A stretch of DNA of 18,338 bases from Pirellulales bacterium (lineage in GTDB: Bacteria; Planctomycetota; Planctomycetia; Pirellulales; JAICIG01). The translations under genes were made by a program, and so were the position numbers. Shown one piece after another: positions 1 to 8,051 of the stretch. Within the stretch, counting starts at the first letter, position 1, and each line of letters starts with the position of its first letter. The DNA lies in assembly GCA_025924495.1 (NCBI GenBank), contig JAICIG010000125.1, positions 1 through 18,338 of the forward strand, in the 5' to 3' direction. The notes beneath the pieces are model-generated. The model was given only the letters and a program-made list of their open reading frames with translations, did no database searches and was not told the DNA's origin.

Positions 1-797
1 TCCTTGACTCGTGCGTCGGCCGGCGCCACCAGTCGGTCAGCCAGCTTGGGCAGCGCGTCGTGGCTTGCTTCAGCGGCGAGTATCGTTTCTTCAACTAGTC
101 GGGCGAGAGCATCCAGCGGCGGCGCCTTAAACCCTTTCGCCGCCAGTCGCAAACTTTTCAGGTCCTCAGCATCGGCTTCGCCCGTTGACACTCCGTCATA
201 TAAAAGCGACAGCAATGCCTCGTAGTAGCCCGGATTGACGCGATAGTCTCGCGCCTTGGCCGAACGCCCCATGCCCGTCAATTCGGCGCGCAGCTCGGAA
301 ATCACGGCCCGCGTGCCGACCGGTCCCATCAATTTCAACAGCTTGACCGCCGCTTCACGATACTGGGGAATCTTGCGCAGGTCGAACCGCGGAAACTCCT
401 CGGGAAAGATATTGTTCGGGTCCATGAAGGCGAGCGCTTCCAGAGCGTCTTCCGCCTTACGGCCGAGAAGTTCTTGCTGCTGGGGAGTCAGCGTCGACAT
501 AATCTGCCGGCCGCGCGGAGCAGCGGGGGCGCTCGATCGCTGCTTTCCCGCGCCGGGCCGTGATTTCTTCAACTCGTCAAGTCCGCGTCCCGCACGCAGT
601 TCGGTCTCGGTGGCGCGTTTCAAAATGTCGGGAATCGCCCGCTGTACATCGCCCAGCCACTCGTCGAGCGACGATGTCGTGAGTGCAGCGTTGTGCCAGC
701 CATGTGCACAAGCCGGCGCAAGGTCGAGTAAGCTGACTAGCGTCAGGCAACTGGCCAAAACAATGGCGGAGATCAAGCGATCAGAAATGCGTCGCAT
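1..797 (-). CDS. Exported alpha-helical protein of unknown function, C-terminus beyond the window
   Basis: An uninterrupted minus-strand frame of 265 codons runs from an ATG at 797 off the left edge, so the true stop is not seen. Residues 1-31 look like a Sec signal peptide: MRR start, hydrophobic core IVLASCLTLVSLL, and a likely cleavage after the ACA before HGWHN. The mature part begins with a helical stretch (about 43-75), then a basic Ala/Pro/Ser linker (80-97), then helices including a HEAT-like pair around 145-172. I recognise no enzymatic motif and assign no function. It is the last visible gene of a same-strand run, 185 bp downstream of the J-like membrane protein, and probably shares its operon. 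No strong ribosome-binding site precedes the ATG. Plus-strand ORFs over this stretch are shadows. Confidence that it is a real gene is high because the frame is long, open and starts with a good signal peptide. Confidence 0.82.
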   Translation of the reverse strand, partial: MRRISDRLISAIVLASCLTLVSLLDLAPACAHGWHNAALTTSSLDEWLGDVQRAIPDILKRATETELRAGRGLDELKKSRPGAGKQRSSAPAAPRGRQIMSTLTPQQQELLGRKAEDALEALAFMDPNNIFPEEFPRFDLRKIPQYREAAVKLLKLMGPVGTRAVISELRAELTGMGRSAKARDYRVNPGYYEALLSLLYDGVSTGEADAEDLKSLRLAAKGFKAPPLDALARLVEETILAAEASHDALPKLADRLVAPADARVK

Positions 798-982
798 GGA
801 AGCAAGTCACGTAAAGTCGCGAGGAAACTGCACACACGATTCGCGAGCGGCCGGCCCGGCATTGTCGGCTGCCATGGAACAACGGCGTAACGACAAGAAT
901 TCATCGGAATTCGCAGTCCCCGTAACACAAAACCAAGCGAACTATTTAGTGGCGGCGGTCTTCTATCCTTACTCCATGCCTT

Positions 983-2833
983 TCAACCTCTCCGTCTCGG
1001 CGGCATGCCTGGCGACGGGCGGCGGTTCTCTGGGGACGGCGGACTCCCACTGCGGCCCCTTGCGGCGCCCCGAGCCTCCCATACCTGTTTGGCGGCATTG
1101 GAATCGGGATGCCGCGTCATTAAGCGATCAAGAGCCTGCCGGGCCGAATAAGCCTCGCTGGACGACGCCCTGTCTATGATTTCGGCCAGGTCGCGCACGG
1201 CCTCGACGGCCGCAGAGGTGTTCGGGTAATCCCTCAACACGGCCGCGTAGGCTGCGACGGCCTGTTGCTTTCTCGCCCAGTTAAGCTGCGCCTCGGCAAG
1301 AACTTCATCGACTTTCGCCAGCGAATCGTTCGATTTCGCATCGGGACCGTCACTTTCGTCCTGTTGGGTCGGAAGCGCCTGTCCGATGCCTAAAATATCC
1401 GGATCGTCAGCAACGGCACTGCTCGTGGCTTTCGCAGCGACGGCATAGAACGCGTTCTGCCGTTGATCGAGCAAAGCCACGGCGTCCACCTCGACAAAAC
1501 CCTCTTCGCTCGGACTGAACGTGATTTCAACTTCCATGACCGCCGGACGGGATGCTCCAAGGCCCCAAGTTTGTGCTCGGTGGTTTTGAGCGTCAAAGTC
1601 CATCTTGATCGGTTTAATGCGCTGAGGAGGACCATTGACCGGGTGCAATACGATTTCATCGACGCGAGCCGCCAAGGGCGTTTCGAAAATTCGCAGAAGG
1701 CGCGGGCTGACCGGCGCCGCGAAAGTCAGTTCCAGAACTTCCGGTTCGCCGCGTCTCGCCGACCGCCACGCCTTGCCAAAGTCTTCCGCAGGATCTTGGA
1801 AATCCATATCCGCCATGCCGGTGACTTGCGCCACGCTAAAGGGCGGAGCGATGTCTTTGCGAAGGATGCCCGGCACTTGAACGACGGGCGGTGCACGCCT
1901 ATCAGCGACGGATGAAGATGTCGTGGTCGTCTTAGTCCCCTCGCCACGATCTCTCACACTGTCTTCCGGTTCTGCCGGCGGCTGCGGGCCGGGGACGGGC
2001 TCCTCCGTTGACTTATTCTCGGCGATGGATGATGACGTTGTCACATTGGCGCTGGCCGAGGTTTGTTCCTCGGGAGCGTCGTCGTGCGACGGCGCTTCGG
2101 CTGGACCGCTTTCTTTGCTGATCGGTTCGGCGCTGTTGATCTCCTGGGTTGCGTTAACCGCAGGCCGCTTGGCGCGACTCGCAAGTGTTTCGGGCGATAC
2201 GGCAGGCGCAGACTTTTGGGCGCGCGCAACCGGCGTGCGCCCGGGAGGTTTTTCACCGTGTATCGCGACAATCGACGGGCGCGCGGCTGCCGATCCGGGC
2301 AAGTCGTCTCGGCCCGGGAGATTACGCGCCGACCAGACCGCGCCGCATACAGCCGCCATCAGGAGACAGGCCGCAAGCGAGAAACGCGCAGGCCCCGCCG
2401 CCGAAGCGGTGCGCCGCCGCCTGATCGACAGGAAAGAGCGCGCCGCCGCATAGGATATCCGACCGCCGCCATTTGAGCTGCAAGGCTGCGCCTCACCATC
2501 CGTCGGCTCGGCCTTGCTTTGAATTGGAGGAGCAATGTCTACAGCCGATTGACCACTGTCGGCGCCGAACAGTTCCCGGTCGTAAGCAGCCTTCGACACG
2601 GGATCAGTGAGGCAGGCGAACGCCGCTGCGAGCTCGCCCAACAGTCGGGTCGCTTCCGCCCCATGCTGGCCGAGACTATATCGCCGCACCTTCGCGCTGC
2701 GTTCGAGGCCTGCGGATCGGATGCGTACAGCGTCGTCCTCGCAGGCGTCGAGCCCGAGCAATTCGTAAAGATTGGGCGGCCGCCGATCCGGCGGAATTCC
2801 CAGCCACTCTGCATAGAAGTCGATGTCGTTCAA
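983..2833 (-). CDS. Membrane-anchored protein with N-terminal J-like module, Gal-binding-like domain and TPR-like tail
   Basis: This 616-residue protein starts at TTG. No ATG or GTG lies between it and the upstream in-frame stop, and the first residues already belong to the conserved module. Residues 5-90 are a J-domain-like fold of the type found at the N-terminus of many planctomycete proteins (WLGIPPDRRPPNLYELLGL, ending TDPVSKAAYDREL). The HPD motif of true DnaJ co-chaperones is absent, so Hsp70 stimulation is not expected. One hydrophobic segment (about 149-168) should anchor it in the membrane. Residues 170-315 are a Pro/Ser/Thr/Glu-rich, probably disordered linker. Residues 320-465 look like a beta-sandwich, galactose-binding-like domain (inference from alternating strands). 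Residues 505-590 form TPR-like helices, followed by a basic Pro/Arg tail. It lies 97 bp after the HINT-tailed gene on the same strand. The function is unknown; a scaffold at the envelope is plausible. Confidence 0.85.
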   Translation of the reverse strand: MNDIDFYAEWLGIPPDRRPPNLYELLGLDACEDDAVRIRSAGLERSAKVRRYSLGQHGAEATRLLGELAAAFACLTDPVSKAAYDRELFGADSGQSAVDIAPPIQSKAEPTDGEAQPCSSNGGGRISYAAARSFLSIRRRRTASAAGPARFSLAACLLMAAVCGAVWSARNLPGRDDLPGSAAARPSIVAIHGEKPPGRTPVARAQKSAPAVSPETLASRAKRPAVNATQEINSAEPISKESGPAEAPSHDDAPEEQTSASANVTTSSSIAENKSTEEPVPGPQPPAEPEDSVRDRGEGTKTTTTSSSVADRRAPPVVQVPGILRKDIAPPFSVAQVTGMADMDFQDPAEDFGKAWRSARRGEPEVLELTFAAPVSPRLLRIFETPLAARVDEIVLHPVNGPPQRIKPIKMDFDAQNHRAQTWGLGASRPAVMEVEITFSPSEEGFVEVDAVALLDQRQNAFYAVAAKATSSAVADDPDILGIGQALPTQQDESDGPDAKSNDSLAKVDEVLAEAQLNWARKQQAVAAYAAVLRDYPNTSAAVEAVRDLAEIIDRASSSEAYSARQALDRLMTRHPDSNAAKQVWEARGAARGRSGSPPSPENRRPSPGMPPRRRG

Positions 2834-2930
2834 ACGCGCGTCACCCCGCCCTGGGAGCCTATCACCCGCTGTTCAATAGGCCCTTTCATCATACAAGAGC
2901 CTGCGTGCTTTGCGATCAAACCTGCCATAC

Positions 2931-4703
2931 TTAATCCTTCCATCCCGGAACCGGCCCCAAAGCCGGTTCGCGCGGCGTAATATCGTGCAAAAGCAAGTGA
3001 GAATTGCCGGCGAAATAATTGTGAAAATCTTCCACGACGAGGTTATAGACGGGCTGCCCGCCCTGCTCTTCGATTTCAATACTCCTGACCGGCGCTGTGC
3101 CCGTGATCGTGTAGATCCGCATTTCGGGCTCCAAATGGCGGGCGTTTACCCAGCCTTGCCCCACGACCCAAAACGGATGGCCGCCGCTGGCGACAACCTT
3201 TTCGTCGGGCAGCAAGATATGGATCAACGCGCTGCGCGGCCTTACCGTCGTTCGTAGCACCGGCTTGTAGGCCAATTCGCCAGAACCGGGGTCCCGGGCC
3301 AGCACGCGGTCGCCGACATGCATCTTGTCGACTGCGACCGGTCCACGATCGGTCCAAATCGGCGTGCCGGCGATCAGGCAAGAGTGATGGAACGGCCGGG
3401 GAGTTCGTACCGTCGTCTCTTCAACGATGAATGTGACTTCCGTTTGTTTGTCGCCGACGACCGCAATTTCGTTGGCCTCGTTCCACCACGTCCACCAGGC
3501 GCTCGGCTCGGCCGAGAGAGCTTGGCCGGTCACTGCTCGCAAGGTCTCGATAATGCGATTGTTGGTGCGCTCAAACTGGCGATTTCGAGCATCGACGGCG
3601 GCGGTTCGTAACGCTGTCGTTGCGCTGCCCAACTCGCTGGCCGCTAAAATGGCATCGCTGCCGTTTGTGGTTCGATAGACGCTGTCGAAAACTACAACTT
3701 GCTTACGATCGGCGCCTTCATAAACGAACGCCTGCTGAAAGAGCAACCGACCGTACCTGTCGGACGCAATCCTCGATACAGGCGCGCCCGGCGCCACGAG
3801 CGAAGACAACATGGCCGGCACGAAGTAGTCCAGCGGCAGCGTCTTGAGCTTTGCTTGGGCCGCATCGGTAATCTCCGACGAGTCGCTGAACGTAGCAAGT
3901 CGCGCCAAGGCGATGGCGGCGTCGGGTCTTTTCATGGCGGCCAAAGCATCGACTGCCGCGAGCCCGGCCTCGTCGCTCGAGGGGGCCAGCACGGTCTCGA
4001 GGGCCACGATGGCCGACGGATCGCGGATGCCACGGACGTGCTCGGCCGCCAAATCGCGCAAACGGCCGGCGGGGCCGCCAAGCGCTGTACGAAATTTCTC
4101 CACCTTAGGCAGCCAATGCTTCAGGTCGACGAGGGCCTGCTTGCCGCGTGCTGCAGCCCGGCGGGCTTCGCGCGGCTGCATCCAAACGCCGCCGATCTGG
4201 ACCATGCCGAGCCGCTGTCGCAGCTCAGCATTGTTAGGGTCGAAATCCAAGGCTCGCAACAAATGCGCTCGTTCCTGCTCCTTCAGGCCATGTTGATGGC
4301 ACCAGTTCGCCAGCTTCAATTGGCCGTCCGCATTGTCGGGAGTTGCGTCTCGCAAACGCCGATAGTCGGTCAAAGTTCCGTTCTGGTCGTCGTTGATCAC
4401 GGAATCGAATTTCACCCACTTTTCGCCTTGCTCAACATAACCCGCCGCCCACCGCGCCGGCGCATAGTCAGGCTCCAACTCGATCACCTTGGCAAGTTGT
4501 CCGTCGCGCGAGACGGCGCCCCCCACAACCTCCGCGGCAAGCGTCTTTTGCACCATTGCCGCCGCGCGCGGCGCCGGCTTGTCGGCCGCCACTGTGGGAA
4601 CCGCCGGCAGTAAAGTAGCTGTTCCCATTATGATGACAGCCGGCAGATTCCGCAGAACTCGCGAACAAGAAAGAATGTTCAAGCGTTTCTCGCGCGAAGT
4701 CAT
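2931..4703 (-). CDS. Exported TPR/HEAT-like protein with C-terminal HINT domain
   Basis: A 590-residue protein starts at ATG 4703, with AAGG seven bases upstream. An N-terminal hydrophobic stretch (21-40, LPAVIIMGTATLLPAVPTVAA) is a signal peptide or anchor. Residues 65-165 are TPR-like (LEPDYAPARWAAGYVEQG, FDPNNAELRQRLG), and residues 215-300 are HEAT-like helical repeats. Residues 440-574 form a HINT domain: the nucleophile Cys442 lies in SCLIAGTPIWTDRGPV, followed by VGDRVLA (464-469), GGHPFW (block-B-type His509) and a C-terminal block NLVVEDFHNYFAG...LLLHD. The domain ends in HD rather than the HN of inteins and pretoxin HINTs, and only about 16 residues follow (ITPREPALGPVPGWKD), with no toxin or extein. 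HINT domains catalyse N-S acyl shifts and self-cleavage or ligation. Whether this one is active is unknown. It sits 43 bp downstream of the coiled-coil gene, in the same probable operon. Confidence 0.9.
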   Translation of the reverse strand: MTSREKRLNILSCSRVLRNLPAVIIMGTATLLPAVPTVAADKPAPRAAAMVQKTLAAEVVGGAVSRDGQLAKVIELEPDYAPARWAAGYVEQGEKWVKFDSVINDDQNGTLTDYRRLRDATPDNADGQLKLANWCHQHGLKEQERAHLLRALDFDPNNAELRQRLGMVQIGGVWMQPREARRAAARGKQALVDLKHWLPKVEKFRTALGGPAGRLRDLAAEHVRGIRDPSAIVALETVLAPSSDEAGLAAVDALAAMKRPDAAIALARLATFSDSSEITDAAQAKLKTLPLDYFVPAMLSSLVAPGAPVSRIASDRYGRLLFQQAFVYEGADRKQVVVFDSVYRTTNGSDAILAASELGSATTALRTAAVDARNRQFERTNNRIIETLRAVTGQALSAEPSAWWTWWNEANEIAVVGDKQTEVTFIVEETTVRTPRPFHHSCLIAGTPIWTDRGPVAVDKMHVGDRVLARDPGSGELAYKPVLRTTVRPRSALIHILLPDEKVVASGGHPFWVVGQGWVNARHLEPEMRIYTITGTAPVRSIEIEEQGGQPVYNLVVEDFHNYFAGNSHLLLHDITPREPALGPVPGWKD

Positions 4704-4746
4704 AAAAACACCTTAAGCTTAAATCGTTGCGGCAATCTACCGCTTC

Positions 4747-6003
4747 TCACCGCGCTTCCGCATACAGCCGCTGTTTCTCAAGTTCAAACGCAAACGGCGC
4801 GTAGGTGCTGAATCTGTTCAATTGTTCCGCCTCGGCGCGCAGCCGCGGGCTGCTGGCCATCGACTTCGATCTGAGCCGCTTGGCATCGTTCTTCAAGCGA
4901 TTCGTGTCCCTCTTCAGTACGTCTTCCTGCTGCGCCAGCTTGCCGAGATCCTGTTGATACTTCATTCCCGTCGCGGCTCGATCGCCCAGCAACTCTTGCT
5001 CTCGCTGGTTCAATAGCATCAGTTCCGCTTCAAGCTCGGTGAGCTTGGCGACAATCGGGGCCAATGCCAGGCGAATCGGGCGGTTGTGCAGGACATTCGC
5101 CCGTTCTATAGAGGTTGGCCGGGTCAAGAATAGCGGCTCGGGCAACAGCTGACTCAGCAATGCCAGCCGCTGTGCCTCGAGCGGCGCAATTTGTTGCGTC
5201 AGCGATAGCCGCTTCTGGTCAATCGTCTTTCGTTGGTTGTCAATGTCAACGACTTTTGCCTTGGCGTCGTCGCTGCGCTTGGTTTCTTTGTTTTTGAGCT
5301 CCTGTTGCTTATCGCCCAATTCCTGGGCAGCGGCGCCCAGCGATTTCCTGGCCTGATTGAGTTCTCGACTTGTCGACTCGAGTTCCTCTCCGGCTCGCTT
5401 TTGGTGTCGGCTGCGCAACTCATCATAGCGCTCGATGACCTTCGCTTTCGATCGGTCGAAGGCTCGCTGCGATTCGATATCGAAGACGGCGTATAAGCGA
5501 TCCTCGATATGCTGCGCGTCAGTCGGACGCACTCTTTGCGACCAGGGCCCGGCGAGAAAACCGCACACGGCTCCCAAGAAATCTGCCATCTCGCGGTCGG
5601 TCAGCCGCTCCTGCTGCGACGACTGATGCGCTGCCGCGCGGCTGGCAAGCTGCTCGATGTCGGTCAGGGCCCGCCCCCGCTCGCCCATTGTCAGTTCAAG
5701 CCAAATCTGATTGCGCCAAACGGCAGGATTCTCCGGTTGCTCCTCCGCGAGTTCGTGGAGTAGTTTCGAAGCGTCGTGCAACTGCCTTTGTTGAATAAGT
5801 GCGACGGCGTAGGCATACTTCAACCGTACATCGTTGCGCCTTTCAGCGGGCAGAGAGCCATAAAAGCGCTGGAGTGCCAGCAGATTCTTAGGCGAGGGCT
5901 CGCTTGCCAAAGTCAACAGCCGCTCGATTTGCGACCGGAAAATGGCCGTGCTCGACTCGCCGGCATCCGCCGAGGCTGTCAGCATAATCGCCGCTGCAAT
6001 CAT
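4747..6003 (-). CDS. Exported TPR and coiled-coil protein
   Basis: The protein has 418 residues from the ATG at 6003. The same frame can be read from a TTG at 6102, which would add 33 residues. I prefer 6003 because AAGG lies seven bases upstream and the protein then begins with a signal-peptide-like stretch (MIAAAIMLTASADA), although that stretch lacks the usual positive residues. Residues about 52-117 are TPR-like (helical pairs around YAYAVALIQQRQLHDASKLL and NPAVWRNQIWLELTMGERG). Two long Glu/Lys/Gln-rich coiled coils follow, about 177-287 and 312-397, separated by a hydrophobic, proline-containing break (LLPEPLFLTRP). No catalytic motif is seen. It is the first gene of the leftward run and lies only 43 bp ahead of the HINT-tailed gene, which suggests co-expression and perhaps a physical partnership. 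A structural or adaptor role at the envelope is inference only. Confidence 0.83.
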   Translation of the reverse strand: MIAAAIMLTASADAGESSTAIFRSQIERLLTLASEPSPKNLLALQRFYGSLPAERRNDVRLKYAYAVALIQQRQLHDASKLLHELAEEQPENPAVWRNQIWLELTMGERGRALTDIEQLASRAAAHQSSQQERLTDREMADFLGAVCGFLAGPWSQRVRPTDAQHIEDRLYAVFDIESQRAFDRSKAKVIERYDELRSRHQKRAGEELESTSRELNQARKSLGAAAQELGDKQQELKNKETKRSDDAKAKVVDIDNQRKTIDQKRLSLTQQIAPLEAQRLALLSQLLPEPLFLTRPTSIERANVLHNRPIRLALAPIVAKLTELEAELMLLNQREQELLGDRAATGMKYQQDLGKLAQQEDVLKRDTNRLKNDAKRLRSKSMASSPRLRAEAEQLNRFSTYAPFAFELEKQRLYAEAR

Positions 6004-6253
6004 CCAGCCGCCTTGCACCGGTTGTTCTCCAGGAGTCAATCGAACGAGACTACCCTTCGTCTCCACGTGGTCGACAGCGACGGGACTCAGCTTTGGCGCC
6101 AAGCATCATGCAAACCCCACGCCAATGGCGGGGACGATGCGTTTTGGTAGCCGCAAGTCTAAAGCCGCGAGAATGTTCTGTACATAGCGCAGCCTCTGCG
6201 ATCCTTTTAAGCGCCATCACTTTGATTACACGATTTTCGCACTTTAGATTTTA

Positions 6254-6352
6254 CTAACGGTTGAATTTGCCAAATGAACAATAGACCTTGCTCGTAATCG
6301 TGGTCGCCCGACACTGCACCGACGGCGTTTTCTTGATTCGCTTCTTGCTCAT
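6254..6352 (-). CDS. Possible small basic peptide ORF (32 residues)
   Basis: A 33-codon frame begins at ATG 6352 and ends at TAG 6254. A perfect Shine-Dalgarno sequence, AAGGAG (6365-6360), sits seven bases upstream, better than that of any large gene here. The peptide starts MSKKRIKKTP, is strongly basic, and contains two cysteines. The stretch is less GC-rich than its surroundings. I recognise no family. It could be a genuine small protein, a leader peptide, or the remains of a longer gene. The competing 70-codon frame over the same DNA begins with TTG and has no such ribosome-binding site. Confidence 0.35.
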   Translation of the reverse strand: MSKKRIKKTPSVQCRATTITSKVYCSFGKFNR

Positions 6353-6365
6353 CTTCAGACTCCTT

Positions 6366-6777
6366 CCTGGCTATCCAGTTTAAGGAATCCGGCTGTCCGT
6401 CAAATCGGCGCCACCTCAATAGCGCATCACGCCCCGGGTCTGATCGCCAAGGGCTGCCGACCCTCCGCCGTCCTTGCGCGCCGGAGTCCGGGCACCCTCG
6501 TGCGAATTATCCTACGCGGGGCGATGCCGCCGCTGCAGGAAGCAGGGCATCAGTTGGAACGCTCGTGCCGTTACGCTCTCCTGTCTCGGCCGTCCCGCAT
6601 TCCTGCCGTCTTTCCTCTGACAACTTTCAACCGACAACTGGCAACTCTTCTTTCGGTCCCCATGTCACCGCACAAAGCATGCAACGTTGCGGCAAGCTGG
6701 TCGGTGGATTAGAAAACACAATAGGCGTACGACGCACACCACATTCTTACTCAGCATCCGTCGCGGCAACGGGCAAC
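6366..6777. other. Gene-poor intergenic stretch with short repeats
   Basis: I see no convincing gene in these roughly 410 bases. The stretch holds a 25-base GC-rich segment (6470-6494) that resembles one at 7812-7836, a TTATCCTACG string (6507-6516) whose reverse complement recurs at 7873-7882, and a pyrimidine-rich tract with three ACAACT/GCAACT-type units (6619-6646). The plus-strand frame of the downstream membrane protein is open here as far back as 6565, but the predicted peptide is low quality and not membrane-protein-like. Confidence 0.5.
6619..6646 (+). repeat. Short irregular CAACT repeat in pyrimidine-rich tract
   Basis: The heptamer GACAACT occurs at 6619 and again at 6633, with a related GCAACT at 6641 and TTTCAACC between them. 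The surrounding 6590-6660 is rich in C and T. It lies about 130 bases upstream of the membrane protein start. No function is evident; it may be simple-sequence intergenic DNA. Confidence 0.45.
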
Positions 6778-7563
6778 ATGGGGTCCTACGAAGTCGATGT
6801 CGTCGATGTACGACAGAACTCCCGCCGGCGCCGGGAAGCGCTTGCCTGGGCGACGGTATTGCTTATCGGCTGGGTCGTCTTCGACCTCACGGCGGACCCC
6901 GCGATCACTGCGGTGGTTACTTGCACGAAGTTCGGCCTGAACGACTGGCTCACGGCCCGCTGGCTGCGGAAGTCGGATCCGGTTCGGCGCCGCGGCTCGG
7001 CCTGTGCCTGGTTCTATCGCGCTTCGGCCTTATGGAAAGTCGCCATCGCCGCAACCGTGGGAATGTTCCTGCTTGTGTACATTGAGGCAGCGGTCAGTCG
7101 CATTGGGCTTCCCGGTCGCGAGTTCATGGGCATGTCGATCCAGGCGGCGATTTGCTTCCTGTTGGCCGCCTGTTTGACAACGATCGCCAGTTTCGGCTGC
7201 TGGTGGTTCGGGCATCGCGTGTGGGTGGATCCTGCGTTGCACGACGCGCGCCGCCAGAAAGCGTGGCCGCCATGCCCGACATTCACGACCAACCGTGTTG
7301 GCACACTGCTGACGTCGACGATGATCACCTGGCTGGTGCCGCTGGCCATCGCGGCTCTGTTTTTGGCGTTCCCCGAGGTGGGACCGCGTCGCCAGCCCCG
7401 CGCGGGAGAGGATTTCTGGCTGCCGATCGTTCTCTTCGGCGTGATGATCAGTGGCGCGATACTGATTCTCTACGGACGCGAGGCTCTCATCCGCCGCGTC
7501 GCGGCTGCGTTTCCCGAGGAATGTTGGCCTGAGGCGGCCCATCCCTGGTACCTGCCTGAATAG
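6778..7563 (+). CDS. Multi-pass membrane protein of unknown function
   Basis: The protein has 261 residues from the ATG at 6778. The frame is open back to 6565, but the extra 71 residues look like translated intergenic sequence, so the later start is chosen; no clear ribosome-binding site decides it. After a hydrophilic, arginine-rich N-terminus (residues 1-20), five hydrophobic segments are visible: about 21-38, 86-108, 120-145, 177-198 and 212-232. The loop between the first two carries LTARWLRKSDPVRRR, and the loop after the third is basic. The C-terminus (233-261) is hydrophilic with aromatic residues near the end (HPWYLPE). I recognise no transporter, sensor or enzyme motif. It is the only plus-strand gene between the leftward cassette and the integrase island, and stands alone between two gene-poor stretches. 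Confidence 0.72.
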   Translation: MGSYEVDVVDVRQNSRRRREALAWATVLLIGWVVFDLTADPAITAVVTCTKFGLNDWLTARWLRKSDPVRRRGSACAWFYRASALWKVAIAATVGMFLLVYIEAAVSRIGLPGREFMGMSIQAAICFLLAACLTTIASFGCWWFGHRVWVDPALHDARRQKAWPPCPTFTTNRVGTLLTSTMITWLVPLAIAALFLAFPEVGPRRQPRAGEDFWLPIVLFGVMISGAILILYGREALIRRVAAAFPEECWPEAAHPWYLPE

Positions 7564-8051
7564 CCTCCTCGCCAACCAACATGCGCCGGCTCACTCCGCC
7601 ATTGTCACCAGGAAACGGGAAGTTGACGCACCTCGGTATTTACCCGAGTCAGGGATCTGACGAGAGCGAAAATAAGGGGGAATCGCCCCTGCAGCCGCAT
7701 TAATTGCCGGAAACATGGACCCCGTTTGTTCTTGCCTTCGCGTTAGCGATCTAGAGCAGTTCGGTACTCCCGACGAGAGCCGATCGCGAATAAGGCCAGC
7801 AACTTTGCGCAGTCCTTTGCGCGCGGAGGTCCGGCAGACTCCCGCCGGAACCTGCACGGGGCTGCCGGACCCCGTAGGATAAGGACGGCATCCCATCATT
7901 TGCGGTTGGCTGCGGGTACAGCCATATCGTTGGCGGCGAAATGCCCGACGGTCTTGAGCAGGAAGAGCTGCTGAAACTGGCGTAGCAGCATCGATTGCCA
8001 TTGCGTGAATGACGCCAATCGGCGCGATGCCAGCGGCCGGGCAGTCTCGCT
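7564..8051. other. Gene-poor stretch, probably degraded DNA at island edge
   Basis: I see no convincing gene in these 488 bases. A minus-strand frame runs through it from inside the ankyrin gene (7591-8247), but over the ankyrin part it is an out-of-frame shadow, and the rest has no recognisable domain and starts without a signal. The stretch carries a perfect 10-bp inverted repeat (7828-7837 and 7862-7871). It may be the decayed left end of the integrase island; no boundary repeat is visible. Confidence 0.5.
7828..7871. repeat. Inverted repeat, 10-bp arms
   Basis: GGTCCGGCAG at 7828-7837 is exactly complementary to CTGCCGGACC at 7862-7871, with a 24-base GC-rich loop. There is no T-run beside either arm, so it is not a classical intrinsic terminator. 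It lies 265 bases past the stop of the plus-strand membrane gene, so a link to that transcript is uncertain. Confidence 0.5.

Noticed and set aside
256..1179. Plus-strand ORF of 307 codons
   Set aside because: It overlaps the signal-peptide protein and the end of the J-like gene on the other strand. Its Ser/Arg/Pro-rich translation with no domain is typical of the antisense of a GC-rich gene.
2931..3265. Classical intein in the HINT-tailed protein
   Set aside because: There is no C-terminal extein and no terminal HN plus Cys/Ser/Thr; the domain ends almost at the stop codon.
3699..4613. Plus-strand ORF of 304 codons
   Set aside because: It is antisense to the TPR/HEAT-like part of the HINT-tailed gene, which has recognisable domains; the translation has no domain.
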